Part shown: positions 8,751 through 17,915 of the stretch, piece after piece
How the letters are laid out: the number at the start of each line of letters is the position of its first letter
How positions within the stretch are numbered: position 1 is the stretch's first letter
Assembly (NCBI GenBank): GCA_910575275.1
Contig: CAJTEE010000003.1
Location: forward strand, 124,001 to 188,000
DNA length: 64,000 bases
Direction of reading: 5' to 3'
DNA from: Lachnospiraceae bacterium
GTDB lineage: Bacteria; Bacillota; Clostridia; Lachnospirales; Lachnospiraceae
Translations under genes and position numbers: made by a program
Notes under the pieces: model-generated
What the model saw: only the letters and a program-made list of their open reading frames with translations
What the model was told of the DNA's origin: nothing
Database searches by the model: none

Positions 8751-9677
8751 ATGTCTGTACAGGATAAAAACCTTGTGTCCTACACCGTGCGGGAGATTGA
8801 GCTGCCGGTTCCAGCCCGCAGCCGGTACAATATCCGCCTTTACTATAACCGTCTGGAGCCAAGACACAGGGAGAAGCTTCCGCATTCTCATCTGGCGATG
8901 GAGATCGACATGTTCGGCGGCGGCTGTAAGGGGACCTATGTGATCGGCGACAGGACCTATGCGATCCGCGACGGGGATATTTTTATCCTGCGCAGCAACG
9001 AGGAACACAGTATCGTCCATATGGAGGAGGGGGAAAGCGAAAAATGCGTCTGTACGGGAATCCAGTTTTCGCCAGATTTTCTATGGTCTCCGAGCAGCGA
9101 GTTGGGGGATATGTCGAACATTTATGAAGTATTCCTTGGGTTGGATTCGGATTTCTGCCACAAACTGGATGCAGGGCAGCCAGTTACAAGGATCATAAAA
9201 CGGGAGCTTGAGGACATTGTCTGGGAGTTCAATCAGGCGCCTGTGGAATACAGTCTGATGGTAAAGGTTAAACTGATTTCGGTTTTGATCCTGTTAGCCA
9301 GGGAGTACCGCGCAAACAGGCGATCTCTGCCGGGACAGCATATACAAAAGGAAAAACGAGTTTTGATAGAAAACGCGCTGAATTTTATCGATAGCCATTT
9401 GATGGAGCCCATCACACTGGAGAGTGTGGCAGGGCATGTCCATATGAGCCCATCCTACCTGTCTCTATTGTTTAAGAGCTTAAACGGCTTTACGACCTGG
9501 GAATATATTGTCGCGCAGAGGATCGAATGTGCAAAAAAGCTGCTTTTGGAATCGAATGAGCTGGTGATCGACATTTGCATGAAAAGCGGCTTTAATTCGA
9601 TTACCAATTTTAACCGGGCGTTTAAGCGGGAAGTTGGTATGTCTCCGAAGGAATACCGAAGAAGGATGAGACTGTAA
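8751..9677 (+). CDS. AraC-family transcriptional regulator with cupin sensor domain
   Basis: A 308-residue regulator. The N-terminal half is a cupin-like sensor domain containing KLPHSHLAMEIDMF and a GDIFIL strand. The C-terminal third (about residues 205-306) carries the two helix-turn-helix motifs of AraC/XylS proteins, ending in the family signature around SGFNSITNFNRAFKREVGMS and PKEYRR. Start ATG at 8751 has AAGGAGG eight bases upstream. It has its own promoter and lies directly after the catabolic genes, so it probably senses the sugar or sugar acid and controls the operon through the repeats at 143-172. A strong terminator follows. Confidence 0.92.
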   Translation: MSVQDKNLVSYTVREIELPVPARSRYNIRLYYNRLEPRHREKLPHSHLAMEIDMFGGGCKGTYVIGDRTYAIRDGDIFILRSNEEHSIVHMEEGESEKCVCTGIQFSPDFLWSPSSELGDMSNIYEVFLGLDSDFCHKLDAGQPVTRIIKRELEDIVWEFNQAPVEYSLMVKVKLISVLILLAREYRANRRSLPGQHIQKEKRVLIENALNFIDSHLMEPITLESVAGHVHMSPSYLSLLFKSLNGFTTWEYIVAQRIECAKKLLLESNELVIDICMKSGFNSITNFNRAFKREVGMSPKEYRRRMRL

Positions 9678-9681
9678 AAAG

Positions 9682-9726
9682 AAATGCCTCTGCATTACGG
9701 CCGAAGCCGTATATGCGGAGGCATTT
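9682..9726. terminator. Bidirectional terminator between convergent genes
   Basis: AAATGCCTC (9682-9690) pairs with GAGGCATTT (9718-9726), with further pairing of GCATTACGG and CCGTATATGC. It has A-rich flanks on the left and T-rich flanks on the right. It separates the AraC gene from the minus-strand cell-wall protein. Confidence 0.75.
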
Positions 9727-9738
9727 GATTTGCCGTGG

Positions 9739-10566
9739 TCACTGATTTGACAGAGTATAGTAGCGCATTCTGCTTTCTTTATAATGGGGCAGCTCATCAT
9801 AGGTATGGGGCTGGGTGCTGTCGATTTTTTTTTCCTGCTCCTCCAGCTCACTTGAATTATAAGCGAATGAAAAGACCGCGCCGTCATACTCAACCGGACA
9901 GATAAGACTGACATAATAGGTACGGGAGTCCGCCATGCGTAAGCTTTCGAACAGCATCTGCACGTCGTAAGACTTATCACCGATCTGAAGCGTTTGCTTG
10001 TGTTCAGGCATCAGGTAGAAGCTGGCGCCGGTATAGCGGTCAAAGCCCGCTCTGTACAGATTAAAGCCCCTTGTAAGCTGTGCATCATATAAGGTGATGC
10101 CGGCCCTTACTTTTTTATAGCCCTCTGGCATGCCCTCCATGATCTCCGTAACGGTGACAGTTACGTTCTGTGTATATGGATCTCCCCATAGCATGAAACT
10201 ATCCGAATAGAGGCCGCCTAAAGTAATATCCTGCCGGCCCTGCGGTGTAATGGAAAGGCCGCTTTTGTCAAACCAAGTATCACCGGTTTTTTCCGGCTGC
10301 TGGACCCACACACCATCCGCATTTACCTGATAGCCATCCGGGGTCATGGTATTGGTGAGCATGTAGCCGTCGGACCCCATGTAGTAATACAGGCCGCTTT
10401 CCGGAGACATATACCATTGGTCGGTGAGGTACACTCCGGCGTCGTTGACAATCCGCCGGCCTTTTTCGTCCTCCTGCCAGGTATCGGCCAGCGCGGAAAA
10501 TCCATGAGAAAGAGTCAGTATAGCGGCCGTTATAAGAACAGCCGATCTCTTTTTTAGCTTTTTCAT
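9739..10566 (-). CDS. Secreted protein with cell-wall-binding repeats
   Basis: A 275-residue exported protein. The signal peptide (residues 1-28) has a Lys-rich start, a hydrophobic core and a SALA-D cleavage site. Residues about 30-95 hold choline-binding-like (CW_binding) repeats with the pattern WYMSPESGLYYYMGSDGYML followed by TPDGYQVNADGVWV. The remaining 170 residues form a domain I do not recognise, with Gly, Tyr and Thr-rich strands and a polar C-terminus. It probably sits on the cell wall. Start ATG at 10566 has AGGAGGGAA upstream on the minus strand and a good promoter behind it. Confidence 0.8.
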   Translation of the reverse strand: MKKLKKRSAVLITAAILTLSHGFSALADTWQEDEKGRRIVNDAGVYLTDQWYMSPESGLYYYMGSDGYMLTNTMTPDGYQVNADGVWVQQPEKTGDTWFDKSGLSITPQGRQDITLGGLYSDSFMLWGDPYTQNVTVTVTEIMEGMPEGYKKVRAGITLYDAQLTRGFNLYRAGFDRYTGASFYLMPEHKQTLQIGDKSYDVQMLFESLRMADSRTYYVSLICPVEYDGAVFSFAYNSSELEEQEKKIDSTQPHTYDELPHYKESRMRYYTLSNQ

Positions 10567-10595
10567 AAACAGTTCCCTCCTGATTTGTTTTTTCT

Positions 10596-10624
10596 AGTAT
10601 ATATCATTTTTTCTGATATGTAAA
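10596..10624 (-). promoter_or_regulatory. Promoter of the 9739-10566 gene
   Basis: On the minus strand TTTACA (10624-10619) and TATACT (10601-10596) are separated by 17 bp. The start codon lies about 30 bp downstream. Confidence 0.7.
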
Positions 10625-10746
10625 GAAATTCATGTCGTTTTGCAGGGCATGTGTAGGCGAAAAGTGACAGGTCAGACAGGTTTGTGTCCCCTTGTCTGCA
10701 AGGGGTATATGCTGCGCCGGCTTACGAGTATGCAGAAAGAAATGGA

Positions 10747-10776
10747 TTGACAAGGAGGAGGGCGGTGTAAGATAAT
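10747..10776 (+). promoter_or_regulatory. SigA-type promoter, duplicate of the AraC promoter
   Basis: TTGACA (10747-10752) and GATAAT (10771-10776) with an 18-bp spacer. The surrounding sequence matches 8640-8680: a 20-base match ending at the -35 (GAAAGAAATGGATTGACAAG), and TGTAAGATAATAGA at the -10. It points toward the helicase gene 530 bp away. Confidence 0.65.
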
Positions 10777-11307
10777 AGAGGCAGGCTCTTAAAGAGTATA
10801 GATATAAAGCCGAAAAGAGGCGCACATACGATTGTGGAGAGATCTCAAAATCCCGAACATAGCGAGAACTGTCAAAAGGCTATCCTCCTGACCGGTGAAT
10901 AGAGTGTGCCGCTGGATAAAGCAAAGCAGTGCGGATCGTAAGATGAGACGGTTAATTTGATCCGCAATCTTTTGGGACAGGGACAAAAGACGAACGGCAG
11001 TCTGTAGATGGCTGTCCTGACGGACCGGCTGTGAGGCGGCACTGGCGCAGCGCGCCGGAAAGGCTATGAGATAAAACCGAAAGAGGATGGAACGGGAATA
11101 ATTTCTGCGGTATAGGATCGCCTGCCGGAAAAGATCTGTGGAGGTTCGGTGTAAAACGGGAATATAGCATGCCGCCTATTGTGTTGCGTTTATTTGTGCC
11201 AAATATACCACAAAGTAGAACGCACAGCTGCCAGGAAGCAATGTCCCAACACGTTTTGGATCGAGAAACAGGAAATTAAGCTGATTTCCAAGAAGGGAGA
11301 ATCACCT
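10777..11307 (+). other. Long gene-free leader upstream of the helicase gene
   Basis: About 530 bp between the promoter at 10747 and the ATG at 11308. I see no convincing protein gene. A hairpin TGCGGATC/GATCCGCA with a 21-nt loop lies near 10930-10967 and is followed by a short T-rich stretch. It could be a long 5' leader, an unrecognised small RNA or decayed sequence. Confidence 0.35.
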
Positions 11308-14300
11308 ATGTACATTGCAGACTTGCATATTCATTCCAGATATTCACGCGCCACGAGCAAGGAGTGTACGCCGGAGCATCTGGATCTATGGGCGAGACGA
11401 AAAGGAATTGATCTTTTGGGAACCGGGGATTTCACGCATCCGGCGTGGAGAAAGGAGCTGGCTGAAAAGCTTCTTCCAGCCGAGGATGGCTTATACCGCT
11501 TAAAAGATGAGCTGCGCTTTGAGGAGCGCGGTCCGGCCGGGGCTGCTGTTCCCAGATTTGTGATTTCCGGCGAAATCAGCTCCATTTATAAGAAAAACGG
11601 GCGGGTACGCAAGGTACATAATGTGATTCTTCTCCCGGGACTATCGGAGGCAGAGACCCTGTCCGAGCGGCTGGAAACGATCGGCAATCTGCACTCTGAC
11701 GGCAGGCCCATCCTGGGTCTGGACAGCCGGGATCTTCTGGAGATCACACTGGAGGTCTGTCCGCGGGCCATCTTTATCCCGGCGCATATCTGGACCCCGC
11801 ACTTTTCTATGTTCGGGGCCTTTTCCGGTTTTGATACGGTGGAGGAATGTTTTGAAGATATGACACCCCATATCCGGGCCGTCGAGACCGGGCTTTCCTC
11901 GGATCCCCCGATGAACTGGCGCCTGTCGGCCCTGGACCGTTTTCGCCTGGTTTCCAATTCGGATGCACATTCTCCTTCCAAGCTTGGCAGGGAGGCAAAT
12001 CTGCTTGAGATCCCCATGTCTTATGACGGCCTGTATGCGGCCATCCAGGAAGGGCGGGGCCTTTCGGGAACGATTGAATTCTTTCCGGAGGAGGGCAAAT
12101 ACCACTATGACGGGCACCGCAAATGCGGCGTCTGTGTGAGTCCCATGGAAGCCGAGAGGCTGGGAGACAAATGTCCGGTATGTGGGAAAAAACTTACATT
12201 GGGCGTTTTCCACAGGGTCGTCCAGCTTGCGGATCGGGAGGAGGGCTTTATACGGCCGCAGGCCAAGCCGTTTGAGCGGCTTGCTCCTCTTATGGAGGTC
12301 CTCGCTGCCTCCACAGGACGCTCGGCGACAAGCAAGCCGGTACAAAAGCTGTATCAGGGGCTTTTGCAAAGCCTGGGGCCGGAATTTGCTATCCTGCGGG
12401 ATTTCTCCCTGGAGGAGATTCAGAAAAAGGCCGGTTCCCGGGTCTGTGAGGGCATTCGAAGGCTGCGTCTGGGAGAGGTAGAGCGTATCCCGGGCTTTGA
12501 CGGGGAGTACGGCGTCATCCGCCTGTTCACTCCATCGGAGCTTGCCGACATGGAAGGACAGCTGTGCATGTTCCAGAGTCCGGTGCAGAAAGAGGAGCGC
12601 GCAGGAAAACCGTGGGAAAAGGGACAGGAGGCTGCCGGAGAACAGGAGCAGGCAAGCCTAAAGAAAAGGTCAGAGGACAGAAAAAGGCAGGCAGGAGAAA
12701 AAAAGGCCGTGGGAGATGCGTGTGAGCCGGTTGGGGAGGAATCAGACATGGGAGGCGCGTCTGGATTAGCTATGCCTGAAACAGCCGGGCGAAAACCAGT
12801 GGATTCTGCCCGGCCGTCCCTGAACGAGGAACAGTGTTTGGCCGCTCGCTCTGTCTCCCCAAGGACCGCCGTACTGGCAGGACCGGGAACGGGAAAGACA
12901 AAAACATTGGTTTCCCACATCGAATTCCTTCTTACAGACCGCAGAGTGCGGCCGTCGGAGATCACGGCTGTCACTTTTACGAGACAGGCCGCAAATGAGC
13001 TCAGGAACCGCATAAAGGAGCTGCCGGGCGGAAAAAATAAGGCGGGAAAGCTTTGCATCGGCACCTTTCACTCGGTCTGTCTGGAGCTTTTACGAGAAGC
13101 AGGGAAGGAGTTTGTGCTGGCGGATGAGAATGCGGCTTTCGAGCTCATACGGGAGACGGCGCTCGAGCTGGGAATCGAGGAGAGCCCGAAACGCCTGCGT
13201 GAGGCAATTTCACGAAGAAAGACGGGCATAGAGAGCGACCCGGCCGAGCCGGAGTACATCGCGCAGGCCGCGGCGCGCTATGAAGAACGCCTTGCCGGGC
13301 TGTCGGCGCTCGATTTTGACGATCTTCTGCTTCAGGCACTTTTGCGGGCAGAGGCGGGGGAGGACAGGCTTCCGTATCTGCTGATCGACGAATTTCAGGA
13401 TATAAGTCCGCTACAGTACCGGCTGATTCGGGCCTGGGGCCTGGGAAACCGGGAAATTTTTGCCATCGGGGATCCGAATCAGGCCATTTATGGCTTCCGG
13501 GGCGCAGATTTCTCGTGTTTTGAACGGTTTATCCGGGAGGAGAAGGCCGAGGTCATCCGCCTGCGGCACAATTACCGCTCCACCCCGGAGATCCTGGCTG
13601 TTTCCGGCGAGGTGTTAAAACCGTCCGGGCCGCTTTTGGAGCCGATGCTGCCGTCCGGTCCGCCGGTCCGTCTGCTGAAGGCAGGGGAGGAACGGGACGA
13701 AGCGATCTTTATTGCCAAGGAGATCAACCGGATGGTCGGCGGAATGGACATGCTTGACGTCCAGGAGGAGTTCTCTCACACGGAAAACCGCGGCCCGAGA
13801 AGCTTTGCGGAGATTGCGATTCTGTGCCGCACGCACCAGCAGATGAAGCTTTTGGAAATGTGCCTGAAAAGGGAAGGGATTCCGTATATCGTGGCAGGGC
13901 GTGAGGAATTTCTGCATACGGCCCCGGTCCGGGAGAGCCTTGGGGTTTTTAAGTGCCTCCTGGATCCGGGGGATCTTCTGGCAAGGCATTTGTATGAATC
14001 CGTGCTTTCCGATAGCCCGGGCCTGGAGGAGAAATATCGAGAGATGTGCCAAAAAGGGAAGCCGAGGAAGGTATGGGATTCCTGGATAGAGGAAAGAGGG
14101 CTCTCGAAAAACCCGGATATGGAAAAGCTGGCTGCGATGGCGGTGTTTTACAAGAGCATGAAGGAGATGCTTGAGGGGTTGGCGCTGGGGCGAGAGAGCG
14201 ATTTGAAGCGCTGCGGCGGGAAACGGTATGTGCCAGACGCAGTGACGATTATGACGATGCACGGCTCCAAGGGGCTGGAATTTCCTGCCGTCTTCTTATA

Positions 14301-14550
14301 TGGGATGCAGGCAGGGCTGGTGCCTCTTGTGCATAAGGGGAAAGAGACGGATCCGGATGAGGAGAGAAGATTGCTCTATGTGGCAATTACGCGGGCGAAG
14401 GAGGAGCTGATTCTGACGGCCTCCGGGGCGTTCTCGACATTTCTGCAGGGGATTCCGGAGAAGCTTCTTCTGCGAGAGAGGATAAGGCCGGTGAGACAGA
14501 GAGAGGATGAGGGAAAGCAGCTCAGCCTGTTTGAGTTTATGCAGGGATGA
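11308..14550 (+). CDS. PHP-domain / zinc-ribbon / UvrD-type helicase fusion
   Basis: A 1080-residue fusion. Residues 1-about 410 are a PHP phosphoesterase-like domain starting YIADLHIHSRYSR with further His/Asp metal-ligand motifs (GTGDFTHP, IPAHIWTPHFSMFG, SNSDAHSPS). A zinc ribbon sits inside it (C273-x2-C276 and C289-x2-C292). A charged Lys/Glu/Gln linker follows (about 430-490). The rest is a superfamily 1 helicase: Walker A GPGTGKT (525-531), IDEFQD (693-698), GDPNQAIYGFRGAD, NYRSTPEIL, MTMHGSKGLEFP and YVAITRAKEELI. Such fusions are known in Firmicutes, and the nuclease-like part may process DNA unwound by the helicase. The ATG at 11308 with AAGGGAGA upstream is preferred over an in-frame start at 11179. 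Confidence 0.9.
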   Translation: MYIADLHIHSRYSRATSKECTPEHLDLWARRKGIDLLGTGDFTHPAWRKELAEKLLPAEDGLYRLKDELRFEERGPAGAAVPRFVISGEISSIYKKNGRVRKVHNVILLPGLSEAETLSERLETIGNLHSDGRPILGLDSRDLLEITLEVCPRAIFIPAHIWTPHFSMFGAFSGFDTVEECFEDMTPHIRAVETGLSSDPPMNWRLSALDRFRLVSNSDAHSPSKLGREANLLEIPMSYDGLYAAIQEGRGLSGTIEFFPEEGKYHYDGHRKCGVCVSPMEAERLGDKCPVCGKKLTLGVFHRVVQLADREEGFIRPQAKPFERLAPLMEVLAASTGRSATSKPVQKLYQGLLQSLGPEFAILRDFSLEEIQKKAGSRVCEGIRRLRLGEVERIPGFDGEYGVIRLFTPSELADMEGQLCMFQSPVQKEERAGKPWEKGQEAAGEQEQASLKKRSEDRKRQAGEKKAVGDACEPVGEESDMGGASGLAMPETAGRKPVDSARPSLNEEQCLAARSVSPRTAVLAGPGTGKTKTLVSHIEFLLTDRRVRPSEITAVTFTRQAANELRNRIKELPGGKNKAGKLCIGTFHSVCLELLREAGKEFVLADENAAFELIRETALELGIEESPKRLREAISRRKTGIESDPAEPEYIAQAAARYEERLAGLSALDFDDLLLQALLRAEAGEDRLPYLLIDEFQDISPLQYRLIRAWGLGNREIFAIGDPNQAIYGFRGADFSCFERFIREEKAEVIRLRHNYRSTPEILAVSGEVLKPSGPLLEPMLPSGPPVRLLKAGEERDEAIFIAKEINRMVGGMDMLDVQEEFSHTENRGPRSFAEIAILCRTHQQMKLLEMCLKREGIPYIVAGREEFLHTAPVRESLGVFKCLLDPGDLLARHLYESVLSDSPGLEEKYREMCQKGKPRKVWDSWIEERGLSKNPDMEKLAAMAVFYKSMKEMLEGLALGRESDLKRCGGKRYVPDAVTIMTMHGSKGLEFPAVFLYGMQAGLVPLVHKGKETDPDEERRLLYVAITRAKEELILTASGAFSTFLQGIPEKLLLRERIRPVRQREDEGKQLSLFEFMQG

Positions 14551-14628
14551 GGGACGCAAAATTGTGCTTTTTGTCCTCTTGCCGTTAATGACACGAACAG
14601 ATTACGGCAATAAAATACCGTTTCCGGT

Positions 14629-14865
14629 TCATATGAAAGGGCCGGAGCGATATCCCTTACGTTCACCAGAACGCTCGTATTTTTCAGCGTTCACAAGTTC
14701 CTCTGCCTTATGGTCAAGCAGGGAATTGAATGTTTCTTCTGCGCTACAGCGTACAAGAGGACGTAAATCGTACTTTATCAAATCCTCGTTTAGCTGTATA
14801 ATGTTATCGGACATGGTTTTAGCGTCCTTGTCGCCGGGCCGGATAGATTGATAGGTCAGTATCAT
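14629..14865 (-). mobile_element. Remnant of an IS256-family (mutator-type) transposase
   Basis: Only the N-terminal part is present. The product reads SDNIIQLNEDLIKYDL, then EETFNSLLDHKAEELVNAEK and YERSGERKGYRSG, which is the conserved start of IS256-type transposases (full length about 400 residues). The frame ends just after RSGPFI and no DDE catalytic region follows. The native start is probably the internal methionine before SDNIIQ. I could not find terminal inverted repeats. Confidence 0.7.
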
Positions 14866-14980
14866 TTAATCCAGTCTTATCCGGTTCCCTAAAAAGGGAA
14901 AACGCCTTCGTGTGGCCACAGTACAGATATTCCAAAGCGTCCTCCAAGGTGAAACAGATAAATCCCCGATTTAAAGGCAT
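14819..14980 (-). other. Short coding-like ORF of unknown origin
   Basis: A 53-codon open frame on the minus strand, starting ATG at 14980, with a protein-like composition (FTLEDALEYLYCGHTKAF in the middle). It overlaps the IS256 fragment in another frame and is not recognised. It is probably a fragment of a lost gene. A role as a real small protein is not excluded. Confidence 0.2.
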
Positions 14981-14984
14981 GAAT

Positions 14985-15014
14985 AAAGGACACCACCGTT
15001 AGATGGTGTCCTTT
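14985..15014. terminator. Hairpin, likely terminator
   Basis: AAAGGACACCA (14985-14995) and TGGTGTCCTTT (15004-15014) form a perfect 11-bp stem with an 8-nt loop. It lies downstream of the minus-strand surface gene, which ends at 15104. Confidence 0.6.
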
Positions 15015-15103
15015 ATTGTGTAATCTGCTGAAAACCCATGTCTTTGCAGCCGTCTGTAATTAATTTTCTTAGCAGTTTCGCAACAGACCATTCGACGGAC
15101 TAT

Positions 15104-17701
15104 TTATTGGATCCATCTTCCGTCCGCGTCCGTTATATAGCCGTCCGGAGTCCTCTCGTTTTGATACATGGCTCCGAGCGGTTTTCCGTTTGTCTCGGAG
15201 GGATTCATATAGTACCAGCTTCCTGAAATCAGCCTCCAGCCGGTTATCATATGTCCGTTTTCCGGCTCGAGGTAATACCACCGGCCATCCCTAAGATCCT
15301 GGTGCCAGCCTGTCTTCATACCCGTATCCGTATTCATGTAATACCACAGACCGCTTCCCGTATCGAGAATCCAGCCTTCTTTCAGATATCCGTCCGCACC
15401 GAAGGCCCACCATGTGTTATCCTTGTGTATCCAGGCGATCTGTTCCTTTATGGCGCCGTCCACGGCTTTTATATCCCTTCCGGAGGCATAGGTTTTGCCG
15501 GGGTAACAAAGGCGCCAGCCCTTTTCATCCTTTATCCAGTTTCCGGAGGAATCGGAAGTCTGTGTACTGCCGGAATCATTGTAGCTGTCGGAGCCGGAGC
15601 CCGAACCATTGCCCGGTGTATTGCCGGAGCCGCTGCCTGGGGTATCGCCGGAACCGCCTCCCGGCGTGTCACCGGAGCCGCCTCCCGGGGTGTCGCCACC
15701 CTCGTCGGGAGGCGCAGGCTCCTCTGGGTCTTTTTCGAATATGGCGATCAGCGTCCGGTCAGCCATGGCCGTGAAGGAGAGAACGGGCGTGGTTCCCGCG
15801 TCGGCGTCTCCCTCGAGCCACTTCACGAAATGATACCCCTCCGCCGGTTTGGCCGTGACCGTAACGGTCTCTTTTTCTGCGATCTCGCCTCCGCCTTCGA
15901 CCATGCCGCCCTCTGCCGGCTGCACGTCGAGACGGATCTGTACAATCCGGACGGGAAGCTTCAGGATCCCCTGCTCCTCCCCGAGCCGTTTCAGAGTGTC
16001 TTCATTCGCGGACAGATACTGATCCAGAGTATCAGGCGTAATATTTTCTGCCGCATTCAATGTGATCCCCCTAGGGATTGTTAGGTCTGCTCCTGGGGTT
16101 ATGACCAGCTTTACCGGCAGCTTGGTTCCGTCTGCCGCCTCAAACGCCTCCGGGCCGAGCGTCAGATCCTCGTGAAGCTCGGCGTTTCCGTAAACGGTCC
16201 AGATTCTTCCGTCGGCAGAGTCCGTGCGTACCATGGCGTTAAAAGCGGCCGTTTCCCCGACCGTGACGCTGGCGGCGGTTCCGTCTATTTTTCCGACGGC
16301 CGTTACCCGGGCCGAATCAGATACCGTGATGGAGCCGGCCGCATGAAGGCCAAAGCTTTCCGCGCTCGTGGCATTGACGGCTGCGCCTCCTTCGACAGAA
16401 AGGTCCGTCAGGGCCTGGATCGCCGGCTGCTTCTGCGTGGTGATCTCTACGGAGGGGGCACTGGCCCCTTCCTTTATATAGATATATTTTGCATAGAGGC
16501 CGGAGAACGCAGAGGAGCTTCCGCTGAAACTGCCCCCGTCTATAGTGATGGACTGCTTAGTCCCCTTGCCTGCCTGAATCATAATGCAGGAGTAATCGGC
16601 GTCGATCGTGACATCCGCTCCCGAGATACAGACCTCCTGCGTGCCGGAGCCAATACCCGGGACCCGGATGCCGGCCTGAGAAGCCCGGATGTTGACCTGC
16701 CCTCCCAAAAGCTTTACCGGCCCGCGGTCACTGTAGATCCCGTCGTTGTTGCTGGCGCTCATAGCAGTAATCGTCAGAGAACCGTCTTCCATAATTAAAT
16801 CATTCAGGATCATACAGAGTGTAACAGACGACACAAGCGTCCCTGACCGGATCGTGACGGCCTGCCCGCTGAACCCAAAAGCAGAAGGACTTGCGGCGGA
16901 AAGCTCGAGGCTGCCGTCGCCTTCTATGATCCAACGGACATCCGTATCAAAGGAGTTCGAGGGAACGACGAGACCTCCGTAGTATGTTGTATTTGTACTT
17001 TCCAGAACATTTTCGCCCTTTAGGACAATCGTGGTTTCCCATTGGGGCGGTACGGTCAGGAGCTTTTTGTCCGCTGTGATATGGCAGTCTGTTAGTGTCA
17101 GGGTTCCCTTTTGAGCAGTTGCATCGGCAACCCATTCCCAGCCCTCATTCGAGTTGGATTCGGAGCTTTCCCCGAGCGCCAGGGTTTCCGTCCGCTGGGT
17201 CGCCGCGGCTTTTGCCGCCATAAAACGGGCCGCTGTCCGGTTCCCGCCGGTATACTCCGAAGCGGTATCTTTGGCATTGCTCGGAGTGGCATCCGCCATC
17301 CCGGGTCTTCCTGCTTCAGGGGCAGACGGAATGCTGCCCGGCTTTTGTACCGGGCAAATGCTGCATCGGTATCCGCATTCTGCAGCCTCCTGATATCCGC
17401 ATTCCGTGTCACAGACATGCGGACAGTTTAAAATCTTTTCTTCTGCGTCGGAAGCAGTGACAGCCTTAAAGCCGGCCTCGGCCGTTCTGTAGCACGCGTT
17501 GTCATGTACATGTTTGCAGGCCTGCCCTTCCCGGTATCCACATTCCTTTGTATGTTCCCGGTGATGGCTGCAAAGTACGAGGGGGGTATCCATATTTCCC
17601 TCTGTTGCGTAGGCCGGCATACTCCCCAGGTTACACACCAGGAGAGCGGACATAAAAGCCAATAAAGATCGTTTCCTGAAAAAGCAAAAATAACCGCTCA
17701 T
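15104..17701 (-). CDS. Large secreted cell-surface protein with cell-wall-binding repeats
   Basis: An 865-residue exported protein. It has an N-terminal signal peptide (about residues 1-32, ending MPAYA-T). A Cys/His-rich segment follows (HTKECGYREGQ, CPHVCDTECGYQEA), of a kind seen in Lachnospiraceae surface proteins. A long beta-strand-rich middle (about 190-590) resembles right-handed helix or carbohydrate-binding repeats. An InlB-type repeat comes next (around VTAKPAEGYHFVKWLEG, about 630). A Gly/Ser/Pro/Thr linker with GDTPGGGS-type repeats leads to C-terminal choline-binding-like repeats (WYYMNTDTGMKTGW and relatives). It is probably held on the wall by the repeats. The LytTR/GHKL pair is encoded upstream on the same strand and an 18-bp shared element lies 113 bp before the start. 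Confidence 0.85.
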   Translation of the reverse strand: MSGYFCFFRKRSLLAFMSALLVCNLGSMPAYATEGNMDTPLVLCSHHREHTKECGYREGQACKHVHDNACYRTAEAGFKAVTASDAEEKILNCPHVCDTECGYQEAAECGYRCSICPVQKPGSIPSAPEAGRPGMADATPSNAKDTASEYTGGNRTAARFMAAKAAATQRTETLALGESSESNSNEGWEWVADATAQKGTLTLTDCHITADKKLLTVPPQWETTIVLKGENVLESTNTTYYGGLVVPSNSFDTDVRWIIEGDGSLELSAASPSAFGFSGQAVTIRSGTLVSSVTLCMILNDLIMEDGSLTITAMSASNNDGIYSDRGPVKLLGGQVNIRASQAGIRVPGIGSGTQEVCISGADVTIDADYSCIMIQAGKGTKQSITIDGGSFSGSSSAFSGLYAKYIYIKEGASAPSVEITTQKQPAIQALTDLSVEGGAAVNATSAESFGLHAAGSITVSDSARVTAVGKIDGTAASVTVGETAAFNAMVRTDSADGRIWTVYGNAELHEDLTLGPEAFEAADGTKLPVKLVITPGADLTIPRGITLNAAENITPDTLDQYLSANEDTLKRLGEEQGILKLPVRIVQIRLDVQPAEGGMVEGGGEIAEKETVTVTAKPAEGYHFVKWLEGDADAGTTPVLSFTAMADRTLIAIFEKDPEEPAPPDEGGDTPGGGSGDTPGGGSGDTPGSGSGNTPGNGSGSGSDSYNDSGSTQTSDSSGNWIKDEKGWRLCYPGKTYASGRDIKAVDGAIKEQIAWIHKDNTWWAFGADGYLKEGWILDTGSGLWYYMNTDTGMKTGWHQDLRDGRWYYLEPENGHMITGWRLISGSWYYMNPSETNGKPLGAMYQNERTPDGYITDADGRWIQ

Positions 17702-17813
17702 CGTTTCCTCCTGTCGCTTATCGAGCTTTTTTATCGCAGTTCTTATTGCTTTTTATTTTAGCAGGCGCATCTGGATTTTACAGTACCGGATTTGTCTGAT
17801 CTCCGTACAAAAT

Positions 17814-17831
17814 TCGTACTTGACAAATTGA
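17814..17831 (-). promoter_or_regulatory. Candidate operator, copy 1 of an 18-bp shared element
   Basis: On the minus strand this reads TCAATTTGTCAAGTACGA, identical to the plus-strand sequence at 20596-20613. It lies about 113 bp upstream of the surface gene starting at 17701 and is followed 33 bp later by a TAAAAT hexamer that lacks a good -35. That fits an activator-dependent promoter. The likely binder is the LytTR regulator encoded at 19729-20457 (inferred). Confidence 0.5.
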
Positions 17832-17915
17832 AGATTTTATGCATATTCACAGGACTACGCCGAATGGTTCACACCGGAAGGTCCAAATGTATGGATTTTG
17901 GCGGCTTCTTCCTTT

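Noticed and set aside
11179-11307. Longer N-terminus for the helicase fusion
   Set aside because: The extra residues precede the conserved PHP start and lack a ribosome site, while AAGGGAGA stands before ATG 11308.
12420-13064. 214-residue minus-strand open frame
   Set aside because: It is antisense to the helicase linker and Walker A region; no ribosome site or family feature.
17819-17824. Plus-strand TTGACA as a promoter reading into the kinase gene
   Set aside because: No -10 at the right distance, and a transcript would be antisense to the kinase. The bases are better explained as part of the 18-bp element.
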